Source: Clostridia bacterium (GTDB taxonomy: Bacteria; Bacillota; Clostridia; HGM11514). Taken from it: a DNA stretch of 12,390 nt. The notes beneath the pieces were generated by a model. It ran no database searches. It had not been told where the DNA came from and worked only from the letters and a program-made list of their open reading frames with translations. The DNA lies in NCBI GenBank assembly GCA_900757255.1, contig CAAENE010000313.1:1-12390 (forward strand), given 5' to 3'. Positions 6,719-12,390 of the stretch are shown here, in pieces (position 1 is the stretch's first letter; every line of letters starts with the position of its first letter). The translations under genes and the position numbers were made by a program.

Positions 6719-7471
6719 ATGAAAACCGGAATCAAAATTGTACTGATCATACTTGGCATCGCATTGATCGTCAACGCATCTGTGCTATTTGTCATTGCAA
6801 ATTTTAACGCAGGGGTGATACTGACTTTCCTGCTCGGGCTGTTTTTTCTATTGTACGGTATTTTTTTCAGGAAAATCAACGATTGGACAAAACGGGGTTT
6901 TGGCAAATTTTTAAAAATAGCAGTGATGTGCGGACTGGCGTTTTTTCTATGTACCGTAGCTTTTTTGGCGGTGATAGGACAAAGTGATACGGCGGAATTT
7001 AACGAAGATGCGCTGATTATACTGGGCGCGGGGGTGAGGGGTGACACGCCTACGTTAACTTTGGCCTACCGCCTTGACAAAGGGGTGGAATATCATAAAA
7101 AGAACCCGGAAGCAGTTATAATTGTCAGCGGCGGGCAGGGATTACAGGAAACAGTAACCGAGGCGTCGGCCATGGAAAAATATTTGATTGAAAAAGGTGT
7201 TCCAAAAGAAAAAATCATTAAGGAAGAACGAGCAACAAGCACTTCGGAAAATTTCCGCTTTTCCAAAGAAATACTGGATGAAATCTTTGGGCGGGATTAC
7301 CGCTGCGCCTTTATTTCAAATGATTTTCATATGTACCGTGCCCAGCAGCTGGCACGTATCGCCGGCCTTGACGCCGCAAGATATCATGCCAAAATCGAGT
7401 GGTATACCACTGCGCTGAATTATTCCCGCGAGTTTTTGGCCGTCATAAAACTTTGGATTTTTAAAAATTAA
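6719..7471 (+). CDS. membrane protein with DUF218 (YdcF/SanA-like) domain
   Basis: A 250-aa protein with three predicted membrane helices at about residues 5-27, 32-50 and 65-87, followed by a DUF218 domain. Family motifs are ILGAGVRGDTPTLTLAYRLDKG-type residues (about 101-122), VSGG (137-140), the EASAMEKYLIEKGVP stretch, TSTSEN and SNDFHMYRAQQLA. Members such as YdcF and SanA are envelope-associated; SanA affects vancomycin resistance, but the reaction is unsettled. The fold is probably on the outer face of the membrane. The ATG at 6719 is chosen over one 24 nt upstream because AAAGGAG (6705-6711) is 7 nt before it. The gene is divergent from the obgE operon, and its neighbours do not suggest a function. 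Confidence 0.88.
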   Translation: MKTGIKIVLIILGIALIVNASVLFVIANFNAGVILTFLLGLFFLLYGIFFRKINDWTKRGFGKFLKIAVMCGLAFFLCTVAFLAVIGQSDTAEFNEDALIILGAGVRGDTPTLTLAYRLDKGVEYHKKNPEAVIIVSGGQGLQETVTEASAMEKYLIEKGVPKEKIIKEERATSTSENFRFSKEILDEIFGRDYRCAFISNDFHMYRAQQLARIAGLDAARYHAKIEWYTTALNYSREFLAVIKLWIFKN

Positions 7472-7503
7472 TAGATAATTTTATACGAAAATAATAAAAT
7501 ATA

Positions 7504-7532
7504 TTGCGTTTTATTAGTAAATATAGTAAAAT
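7504..7532 (+). promoter_or_regulatory. possible promoter upstream of the relic and stalk-domain gene
   Basis: TTGCGT (7504-7509), a 17-bp spacer, TAAAAT (7527-7532). The -10 is good and the -35 matches at only three positions. The region is very AT-rich, so chance matches are likely. Confidence 0.4.
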
Positions 7533-7566
7533 ATTATTGAATTTAATAAACTGGAGGGAGAAATAA

Positions 7567-7694
7567 ATGTTAAACAAAACATGACGGCATAAGATAGCAT
7601 AGAGAATATGCTTCAGAATGAAATAGGAAAGGAAGTTTTTTATCAATGCATTGTCCCGTTTTATTCTGACTTTGCTTCATCCTTAACCAAATAA
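7567..7694 (+). pseudogene. possible relic of an upstream gene (start and end remnants)
   Basis: GGAGGGAG (7553-7560) is a strong ribosome binding site 6 nt before an ATG at 7567, but that frame reads only MLNKT before a stop. In another frame, 7593-7694 stays open and ends in VPFYSDFASSLTK then TAA. This resembles LPFYDTAEPLIK, the C-terminus of the next gene (seven shared positions over about a dozen). The reading is that a tandem paralogue of the stalk-domain gene was deleted internally, leaving its start and end. The match is short and could be chance. A five-codon leader peptide is another option. Confidence 0.3.
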
Positions 7695-7733
7695 AGAAAA
7701 TAGAGGAGAGAAAATGATGAAAAATTTGTTGCT

Positions 7734-9179
7734 ATGGTTCTGGTAGTTGTAATGTTAAGCACCTGCTGTGTTTTTGCGGAAAATGAGATAAATTATGATG
7801 AAATCCAGTATATTCCTGTTAGGATAAACGGAGGATATGATATAGGTGATACAATCTTGTATCGCGGGAAAACAATGGTGCCGATCCGCCGTCTTATGTA
7901 TGAATTGGGAGGCGGGATTGATTATTACGCCGCTTCAAAAGTAATAGAAGTACAATATAAAGACACAAATGTTTCTATGAAAATTGACAGCGACCGAATG
8001 ATGGTAACAAAAAATGGGGTTACAAAAGAAATATCAGGAGATATCATTCCCCGGATTTTACCTGACGATAGTGCCTATATTCCCGTTCGCGCACTGGAAA
8101 AGATGTTTGGCTTTGATGTATATTGGGATCGGTACAGTGGAGTAAACATCATTGATTTTAACGAATTTTGGGATAAACTTGAAAAAGAAGCACCATTAAC
8201 TTATAATGCCCTTATAAAGACGCCGAAATTGGTATCCGGCTCCTTTGAAGCGGAAATGGCAACAGAGCAGGAGTATAAAGATCATTTGAGAAGCAGTTCG
8301 AACTCCGACATTTATAAAATCAGCGGGAGATATAAAGATGGAAATTTAAGCTGTCAAACGAATATAGTGGAGCATTATTTCGTTGGAGAAGCTGGAATAC
8401 CAAGTAACAGGAATAATAATATTCAAACTATATTAGTTGACGGAGAGGTCTACCAAAAATATAGTTACTCATTGGATAATGGAGGCTATTTTCCTATCCA
8501 AAATACCTGGATTAAAGTAGATACCAGATATAGTCCATGGGAAATATTTTCGATCGATAAATATGAAAATTTGGAGGGGAGGGAACATATTAATCAAAAA
8601 ATTGTTGCGGCAATGAGCAACGGTTATTATGGAAGAGGTTCCATCAACGATTTTTCGGTTTTAGCCGATAAACTGATTTTACTCGAAAAAAACAATCTCA
8701 AACAGTCGGAGAAAGACGGCAAAATCATTACTGAATTTGAGCTCAATCAGGAAAACTTGATTGCGTTTGTCAAAGCATATGTGAAACTGAATGGTTATCA
8801 TTCCATGTATTTGGGCAGATATGATGAAATATGCAATGCGCTTGATGAAATGGGCGAGCAATTTGATTTCCGCGTAAAAGGAACCTTTGAGTCAAGTCAG
8901 GACGGAACAATTACCCAGGTATTAGGCGGAAATATGACTTATGAGTTTAAAGGAAAAGGGCAAAATCAACATTTTTCCTATCGAATGAACTTTACTCCGG
9001 GAGAAGTGCCGGATATTCAAGCGCCGCCTGCTGAGGAGGTAATGACCGAGGATGAAGCGTATCAAAGATACTATGAAAATCAATATAGCTTGGTAACACC
9101 AGAGCTGACCGATAATACAGAATTAGCTCTAAGGATTTTACTTCCGTTTTATGATACAGCGGAACCGCTCATAAAATAA
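7734..9179 (+). CDS. secreted protein with copper-amine-oxidase N-terminal-like stalk domain; natural start out of frame
   Basis: The open frame gives 481 aa. Residues 1-15 are a hydrophobic signal segment ending VFA, a good signal peptidase I site. About 26-140 match the stalk domain (Cu_amine_oxidN1-like), with two repeats: MVPIRRLMYELGG (48-60) and IPVRALEKMFGFDVYWD (116-132). This domain occurs in secreted Firmicute proteins and does not imply an oxidase. Residues 150-481 are acidic and beta-rich; I do not recognise them. The ATG at 7734 has no ribosome binding site. GGAG (7704-7707) instead serves ATG ATG at 7714, whose frame stops after ten codons. One extra A in the A5 run (7720-7724) would give MMKKFVAMVLVVV and a complete signal peptide. 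So this is a sequencing indel, a phase-variable start or a young pseudogene. Confidence 0.8.
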   Translation: MVLVVVMLSTCCVFAENEINYDEIQYIPVRINGGYDIGDTILYRGKTMVPIRRLMYELGGGIDYYAASKVIEVQYKDTNVSMKIDSDRMMVTKNGVTKEISGDIIPRILPDDSAYIPVRALEKMFGFDVYWDRYSGVNIIDFNEFWDKLEKEAPLTYNALIKTPKLVSGSFEAEMATEQEYKDHLRSSSNSDIYKISGRYKDGNLSCQTNIVEHYFVGEAGIPSNRNNNIQTILVDGEVYQKYSYSLDNGGYFPIQNTWIKVDTRYSPWEIFSIDKYENLEGREHINQKIVAAMSNGYYGRGSINDFSVLADKLILLEKNNLKQSEKDGKIITEFELNQENLIAFVKAYVKLNGYHSMYLGRYDEICNALDEMGEQFDFRVKGTFESSQDGTITQVLGGNMTYEFKGKGQNQHFSYRMNFTPGEVPDIQAPPAEEVMTEDEAYQRYYENQYSLVTPELTDNTELALRILLPFYDTAEPLIK

Positions 9180-9258
9180 TTTTTTAGGGGTATACTACTA
9201 TCAGAATAAAAGCATTTCAAATTTATGTAAAGATGTCAAAAAATAATTGATAATATCC

Positions 9259-9287
9259 TTGACACTTTTGGTAAATTGTGTTAAAAT
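9259..9287 (+). promoter_or_regulatory. promoter of the rubrerythrin gene
   Basis: A perfect -35 TTGACA (9259-9264), a 17-bp spacer and TAAAAT (9282-9287) preceded by TGT as an extended -10. The predicted transcript start is near 9294. It is the strongest promoter in the window. Confidence 0.85.
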
Positions 9288-9301
9288 ATATGTATATAAA
9301 C

Positions 9302-9320
9302 AATAATGATTATCATTATT
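9302..9320 (+). promoter_or_regulatory. Fur-family operator (Fur or PerR box)
   Basis: AATAATGATTATCATTATT is a perfect 9-1-9 inverted repeat. It matches 16 of 19 positions of the classical Fur box GATAATGATAATCATTATC. It lies just after the predicted transcript start and before the rubrerythrin ribosome binding site, a position where a bound repressor would block transcription. PerR, the peroxide-sensing Fur relative, is a natural candidate because rubrerythrins are commonly PerR targets in clostridia, but the box alone does not separate Fur from PerR. Confidence 0.8.
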
Positions 9321-9347
9321 GAATTTAGAAGAAAAGAGGTAGTAAAA

Positions 9348-9887
9348 ATGGAATTAAAAGGTTCAAAAACAGAAGCGAATTTAATGACGGCATTTGCGGG
9401 AGAATCCCAGGCGAGAAACAAATACACATACTATGCGTCCAAAGCAAAGAAAGACGGTTTTGAACAGATTGCAGAGCTGTTTTTAGAAACGGCAAACAAT
9501 GAGAAGGAACATGCAAAAATCTGGTTTAAGTTACTGCACGATGGGGCAGTGCCGGATACAGCTACAAACCTGAAAGATGCAGCAGACGGTGAAAATTATG
9601 AATGGACCGACATGTATGCGGGCTTTGCAAAAGAGGCAAAGGAAGAGGGCTTTGACAAAATTGCTTACTTATTTGAAGCGGTTGGTAATATTGAAAAGAC
9701 TCACGAGGAACGATTCCTTGCCCTGCTTGACAATGTAAAAGATAATAAAGTCTTTGAAAAAGGCGATGTTGTTATCTGGAAATGTGCAAACTGCGGTCAT
9801 ATCCATATTGGGAAAAAGGCGCCGGAAAAATGTCCGGTATGCGACCATCCACAGTCTTATTTTGCAATCGAAGCCAAGAATTATTAA
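9348..9887 (+). CDS. rbr: rubrerythrin
   Basis: Cytoplasmic non-haem iron protein that reduces hydrogen peroxide in anaerobes. It has 179 aa, within the usual range. The N-terminal four-helix diiron domain shows AGESQAR with E19, NNEKEH with E52 and H55, KEAKEEGF with E96, and the second ExxH at E116/H119. The C-terminal rubredoxin-like domain has CANC (146-149) and CPVC (162-165) for one iron. All expected ligands appear to be present. The ATG at 9348 is chosen over one at 9306 because AAAGAGGT (9333-9340) is 7 nt before it and the upstream ATG lies in the Fur-type operator. The gene is single, with its own promoter, operator and terminator, so it is probably derepressed under peroxide or iron limitation. 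Confidence 0.97.
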   Translation: MELKGSKTEANLMTAFAGESQARNKYTYYASKAKKDGFEQIAELFLETANNEKEHAKIWFKLLHDGAVPDTATNLKDAADGENYEWTDMYAGFAKEAKEEGFDKIAYLFEAVGNIEKTHEERFLALLDNVKDNKVFEKGDVVIWKCANCGHIHIGKKAPEKCPVCDHPQSYFAIEAKNY

Positions 9888-9898
9888 GAAGAAGTATG

Positions 9899-9929
9899 AA
9901 AAAGAACGGCACATGCCGTTCTTTTTTTT
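9899..9929 (+). terminator. bidirectional Rho-independent terminator
   Basis: AAAGAACGGC (9901-9910) pairs with GCCGTTCTTT (9915-9924) around ACAT. A run of T follows to 9929 and a run of A precedes the stem. It ends rubrerythrin on the plus strand and can also end the convergent XRE regulator gene on the minus strand. Confidence 0.92.
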
Positions 9930-9939
9930 ATAAAGTTAG

Positions 9940-10284
9940 CTATCTTCTCTTTTTTTTCATGGATTGAATTACCAAAGAAAGAATATCGTTTAAAACCGCT
10001 CTGTCATTACCGTCAAGCTTAGCGGTAATCATGGTTAAATCGTCAAGAACATAGTTTTGCTTTGGCAGTTCCGGGTCGACAAAAAGCTGGTAAGGCTCAA
10101 TATGTAAGGTTTCTGCTATGATATAAATTGTATCTAACTTTGGCGTCAATTTCGCACGTTCGATATTGCTCATATTTTCACTGGTGATGCCGATTAGTTG
10201 CGCAAGCTCTTTTGATCGGAGTCCGCGTTGTAACCGGAAAGTTCTGATATTTTTACCGAGAATCATCTTAGATTGTTCGTACAT
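9940..10284 (-). CDS. XRE-family helix-turn-helix regulator
   Basis: A 114-aa DNA-binding protein. Residues about 9-66 form an HTH_3/XRE domain: LGKNIRTFRLQRGLRSKELAQ, then IGITSENMSNIERAK as the recognition helix region, then PKLDTIYIIAETLHIEPYQLF. Residues 75-114 form a short helical tail ending KKKRR, perhaps for oligomerisation; no ligand domain is seen. The ATG at 10284 is preferred over a TTG at 10299 because GGGGTG sits 5 nt upstream of it. The gene has its own promoter and a 9-bp inverted repeat flanking it, which suggests autoregulation. It is convergent with rubrerythrin. Its targets cannot be told from this sequence. Confidence 0.9.
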   Translation of the reverse strand: MYEQSKMILGKNIRTFRLQRGLRSKELAQLIGITSENMSNIERAKLTPKLDTIYIIAETLHIEPYQLFVDPELPKQNYVLDDLTMITAKLDGNDRAVLNDILSLVIQSMKKKRR

Positions 10285-10295
10285 TTTTTCACCCC

Positions 10296-10341
10296 GCAAT
10301 TATTATTCAATCATATTCTACAATATTTACCAAATAATTGC
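10296..10341 (-). promoter_or_regulatory. inverted repeat around the XRE gene promoter, candidate operator
   Basis: GCAATTATT (10296-10304) is the exact inverted copy of AATAATTGC (10333-10341). One arm overlaps the -35 box and the other lies next to the ribosome binding site, with the -10 box near the centre. The arms are about 38 bp apart. AT-rich DNA makes such repeats more likely by chance. Confidence 0.35.
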
Positions 10342-10343
10342 AA
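10315..10343 (-). promoter_or_regulatory. promoter of the XRE regulator gene
   Basis: Minus strand: TTGCAA (10343-10338), a 17-bp spacer, TAGAAT (10320-10315). The predicted start is close to 10308, giving a leader of about 24 nt to the ATG at 10284. Confidence 0.65.
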
Positions 10344-10364
10344 GGTATTGCTTTGCTAAATAAA

Positions 10365-11531
10365 TCATTCAACCTGTAAAGGTGAATCAAAAATCAAAGC
10401 GGAAGTGGTAAATTCTTTCCCGCCGGTACGTTTTTGTGGATCTGTCTGCAAAAGGGAGTACAGATCACCGGCTAAAATATCATACTCCATTGCAGGCAGG
10501 TCTGTACATTTGCGGTTCAGTGATGTGATTATCTCAATTTCTGATTTTTGCTTCATTTTCCGTAAAAGTGTGCAGCCGGTGGTATTTGCCGCAAGGAGGC
10601 GGACATAGTTTGCTTGCGGAGCGTCTTTTGGAAATCGGAACAGACAGTAGAGAAGTATGCGGGCAATACGGGTATGGGTATAGCGTTTGGATTTAATAGA
10701 GTCAATGACATGTTTGTAATCCGGTTGATTTGCCGCAGTCTTGATTCTATTTTCCAATCCTTCCGATACATCGCAGAGCTGTACGATTTCCGGCTTTTTC
10801 AGCTGACGGAGCGAACAAAGAATAAGGTTTTCAAAGGTTAACATGCAGGGAAGCGAACCTGTAATTGTCTGAGGTACAAATGAAGAGATATCATTTCCCT
10901 GATACAGCAGAGTGCGCAGATAATTTGCACTGGCGAATTTTCCTGCGGATTCCGTATCATGGTACTGTGTACCAATCCGCTGGAAAGTAACGGGCTTTAT
11001 AGATGAGTTGAGCCGGTAGATCCATTTGAGGTATTCAACAGCCAGGATATCATTTGGACTGTTAAGTGGGACAGAATCGCCAAGATAATCCTGTAAAGCC
11101 GCCTGCCGGGCGGCAGGGAAGGAAAGGCCTGCATCCAGTCTTTCTATGAGCAGCTGCCGGAAATCTGCCGGTTCCTCCGCCAATATTTGGGCGGTGGAGG
11201 ATAAGGGAGAAAGATTCCCGATTTCAGAGCCAAAGGATAAAAAATCTACTCCAAGACGATGCAGAATTGAAATGCCGCCCTTTGCAAACAGCTCCGCGCT
11301 GCGGACCGCATAGACAAAGGGCAGCTCAAAAACAAGGTCAGCACCACCTTGTATCGCCCATTTGGCCCTCTGCCATTTATCAGCGACAGCAGGGAGACCC
11401 CGCTGTGTGAAATGGCCGCTCATGAGGACAACGGCGGCGTCCGCCCCGGTCAAATTTTTAGATTGTTGGATATGGTATTGATGCCCATTGTGAAAAGGAT
11501 TGTATTCCGCAATAATGCCAACTGATTTCAT
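10365..11531 (-). CDS. tmcAL: tRNA(Met) cytidine acetate ligase TmcAL
   Basis: TmcAL (YlbM family) uses acetate and ATP to make N4-acetylcytidine at position 34 of elongator tRNA-Met, which secures correct AUG decoding. The 388-aa protein starts with GIIAEYNPFHNGH (5-17), the HxGH nucleotidyltransferase motif, followed by the family-typical VLMSGHFTQRGLPA, GADLVFELPF, NSPNDILAVEYLK and VSEGLENRI stretches. Length is slightly under the roughly 400-415 aa of Bacillus members. The ATG at 11531 is chosen over a TTG at 11546: the GGGTG element lies just upstream of the ATG and the conserved N-terminus begins there. It lies 50 bp after gpr on the same strand. No separate terminator is seen between it and the XRE gene. 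Confidence 0.95.
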   Translation of the reverse strand: MKSVGIIAEYNPFHNGHQYHIQQSKNLTGADAAVVLMSGHFTQRGLPAVADKWQRAKWAIQGGADLVFELPFVYAVRSAELFAKGGISILHRLGVDFLSFGSEIGNLSPLSSTAQILAEEPADFRQLLIERLDAGLSFPAARQAALQDYLGDSVPLNSPNDILAVEYLKWIYRLNSSIKPVTFQRIGTQYHDTESAGKFASANYLRTLLYQGNDISSFVPQTITGSLPCMLTFENLILCSLRQLKKPEIVQLCDVSEGLENRIKTAANQPDYKHVIDSIKSKRYTHTRIARILLYCLFRFPKDAPQANYVRLLAANTTGCTLLRKMKQKSEIEIITSLNRKCTDLPAMEYDILAGDLYSLLQTDPQKRTGGKEFTTSALIFDSPLQVE

Positions 11532-11546
11532 AATATCACCCAGCAA

Positions 11547-11575
11547 AGTATAACAAATTCCAGCTGGTAATTCAA
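11547..11575 (-). promoter_or_regulatory. weakly supported promoter for tmcAL
   Basis: Minus strand: TTGAAT (11575-11570), a 17-bp spacer and an extended -10 TGT-TATACT (11552-11547). The boxes are good, but the predicted start near 11540 would fall on the ribosome binding site and leave almost no leader. A separate promoter would make sense, since gpr is normally transcribed only in the developing spore while tmcAL is needed in growing cells. Confidence 0.35.
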
Positions 11576-11581
11576 TAAAAA

Positions 11582-12390
11582 TTACAGATTAGCAAATTCC
11601 AGCGCGTCATTGAGGGTGAGAGAAGGCTGCAGCGCCATATTGATACCGGTAGAAATAACTTTGCTGATATCACTGATCGTCATATCAACATCTTTAGGAG
11701 TAACAAACAAATTGGCGTCATAAGGAGTGAGAACCTCTTTAATAAGAGCATACTTGTCCTCTTCATTGACATTTTCCAAAAACTCATACAACTTAGAATT
11801 TTTTTCAGTTCCATTTTTCATTTCATTGATGAGTTTTTCAATGGTATCACCGGTGATAGTAGCAGCGTCAACAACGGTGGGAACACCGATGGCGATGACG
11901 GGAACACCCAGCGTTTCCCGATTGAGGGCATTGCGGGTATTGCCGATGCCGCTGCCCGGTGTGATGCCGGTATCGGCAATTTGGATGGTGGTGCTGACGC
12001 GTTCCACCTTGCGTGAAGCAAGGGCGTCGATGGCAATAATAACGGACGGCTTGACGCGTTCTGCAACGCCGCGGATAATTTCGCCGGTTTCGATCCCGGT
12101 CGTCCCCAGAACGCCGGGAGAAATTCCGCAGACCGGCTGCATGTTGGCAATATAGGAGTTATTCTGCTCATCATAGAGATGGCGGGTGATTAAAATACCA
12201 TGCAAAACTTTTGGTCCGAGCGCATCGGGGGTGACGCGGTAGTTACCCAGACCGCATACTAAGACGCAATCATTGTTTTGAATCAAATTTCGGAGTTCGT
12301 TTGCAAGCTCAATAATACTGTCTTTGATGACCTGCATATCACGCTGGCGGATTTTCGGTATTTCCAGTGTGATATAATTTCCTACAGGCT
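11582..12390 (-). CDS. gpr: spore germination protease GPR, 5' end beyond the window
   Basis: GPR (peptidase family A25) degrades small acid-soluble spore proteins at germination. It is made as a zymogen in the forespore. The window holds 268 codons plus two bases of its C-terminal part; the frame stays open through the right edge with VGNYITLEIPKIRQRD before the internal Met at 12337, so that ATG is not the start. Motifs are GLGNYRVTPDALGP, GISPGVLGTTGIETGEI, VIIAIDALASRKVERV and IQIADTGITPGSGIGNTR. The aspartates in the last two stretches match the positions expected for the family's catalytic residues. Family proteins are about 320-370 aa, so roughly 60-100 residues, including the propeptide, are missing. 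It marks the organism as a spore former. It probably has a forespore (sigma-G) promoter outside the window. Confidence 0.96.
   Translation of the reverse strand, partial: PVGNYITLEIPKIRQRDMQVIKDSIIELANELRNLIQNNDCVLVCGLGNYRVTPDALGPKVLHGILITRHLYDEQNNSYIANMQPVCGISPGVLGTTGIETGEIIRGVAERVKPSVIIAIDALASRKVERVSTTIQIADTGITPGSGIGNTRNALNRETLGVPVIAIGVPTVVDAATITGDTIEKLINEMKNGTEKNSKLYEFLENVNEEDKYALIKEVLTPYDANLFVTPKDVDMTISDISKVISTGINMALQPSLTLNDALEFANL

Noticed and set aside
11554..11603. 11-bp direct repeat CAAATTCCAGC at 11554 and 11593, flanking the gpr stop
   Set aside because: It could suggest a duplication or attachment site, but one copy codes the gpr C-terminus and no mobile element lies between them.

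Overview
The window looks like chromosomal DNA from a strictly or largely anaerobic, spore-forming Firmicute of the class Clostridia. The evidence is a Gpr spore protease, rubrerythrin, a T-box riboswitch, YqeK, TmcAL, the obgE-yhbY-nadD-rsfS-leuS gene order, and AGGAGG-type ribosome binding sites with some GTG/TTG starts. No rRNA, tRNA, CRISPR array, insertion sequence or phage gene was seen.

Left end (1-672): no protein gene. Positions 1-326 hold a 74-bp tandem repeat able to fold into hairpins. Two units are near-identical; the third carries about 104 extra bases. The array runs off the left edge. Positions 324-672 hold a minus-strand T-box riboswitch with its own promoter just after leuS, Stem I, Stem III, the T-box motif and a terminator. 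The likely UGC specifier and the UGGA bulge both point to tRNA-Cys, so the controlled gene is probably for cysteine metabolism or cysteinyl-tRNA synthesis. It must lie beyond the left edge, with the repeat array between it and its leader.

Housekeeping operon (673-6530, minus): obgE, yhbY, a nadD-yqeK fusion, rsfS and leuS are tightly packed behind one clear promoter. They cover ribosome assembly (ObgE, YhbY), NAD synthesis and dinucleotide hydrolysis (NadD-YqeK), ribosome silencing (RsfS) and leucine charging (LeuS).

Plus-strand accessory block (6660-9929): a three-helix membrane DUF218/YdcF-type protein, a possible gene relic, a secreted protein with a copper-amine-oxidase-like stalk domain whose natural start is out of frame by one base, and a rubrerythrin gene with a near-consensus promoter followed by a Fur-family operator. 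A bidirectional terminator closes the block.

Right end (9940-12390, minus): a small XRE-type regulator with its own promoter and a possible autoregulatory inverted repeat, the tRNA-Met cytidine acetate ligase gene tmcAL, and the germination protease gene gpr, whose 5' end lies outside the window.
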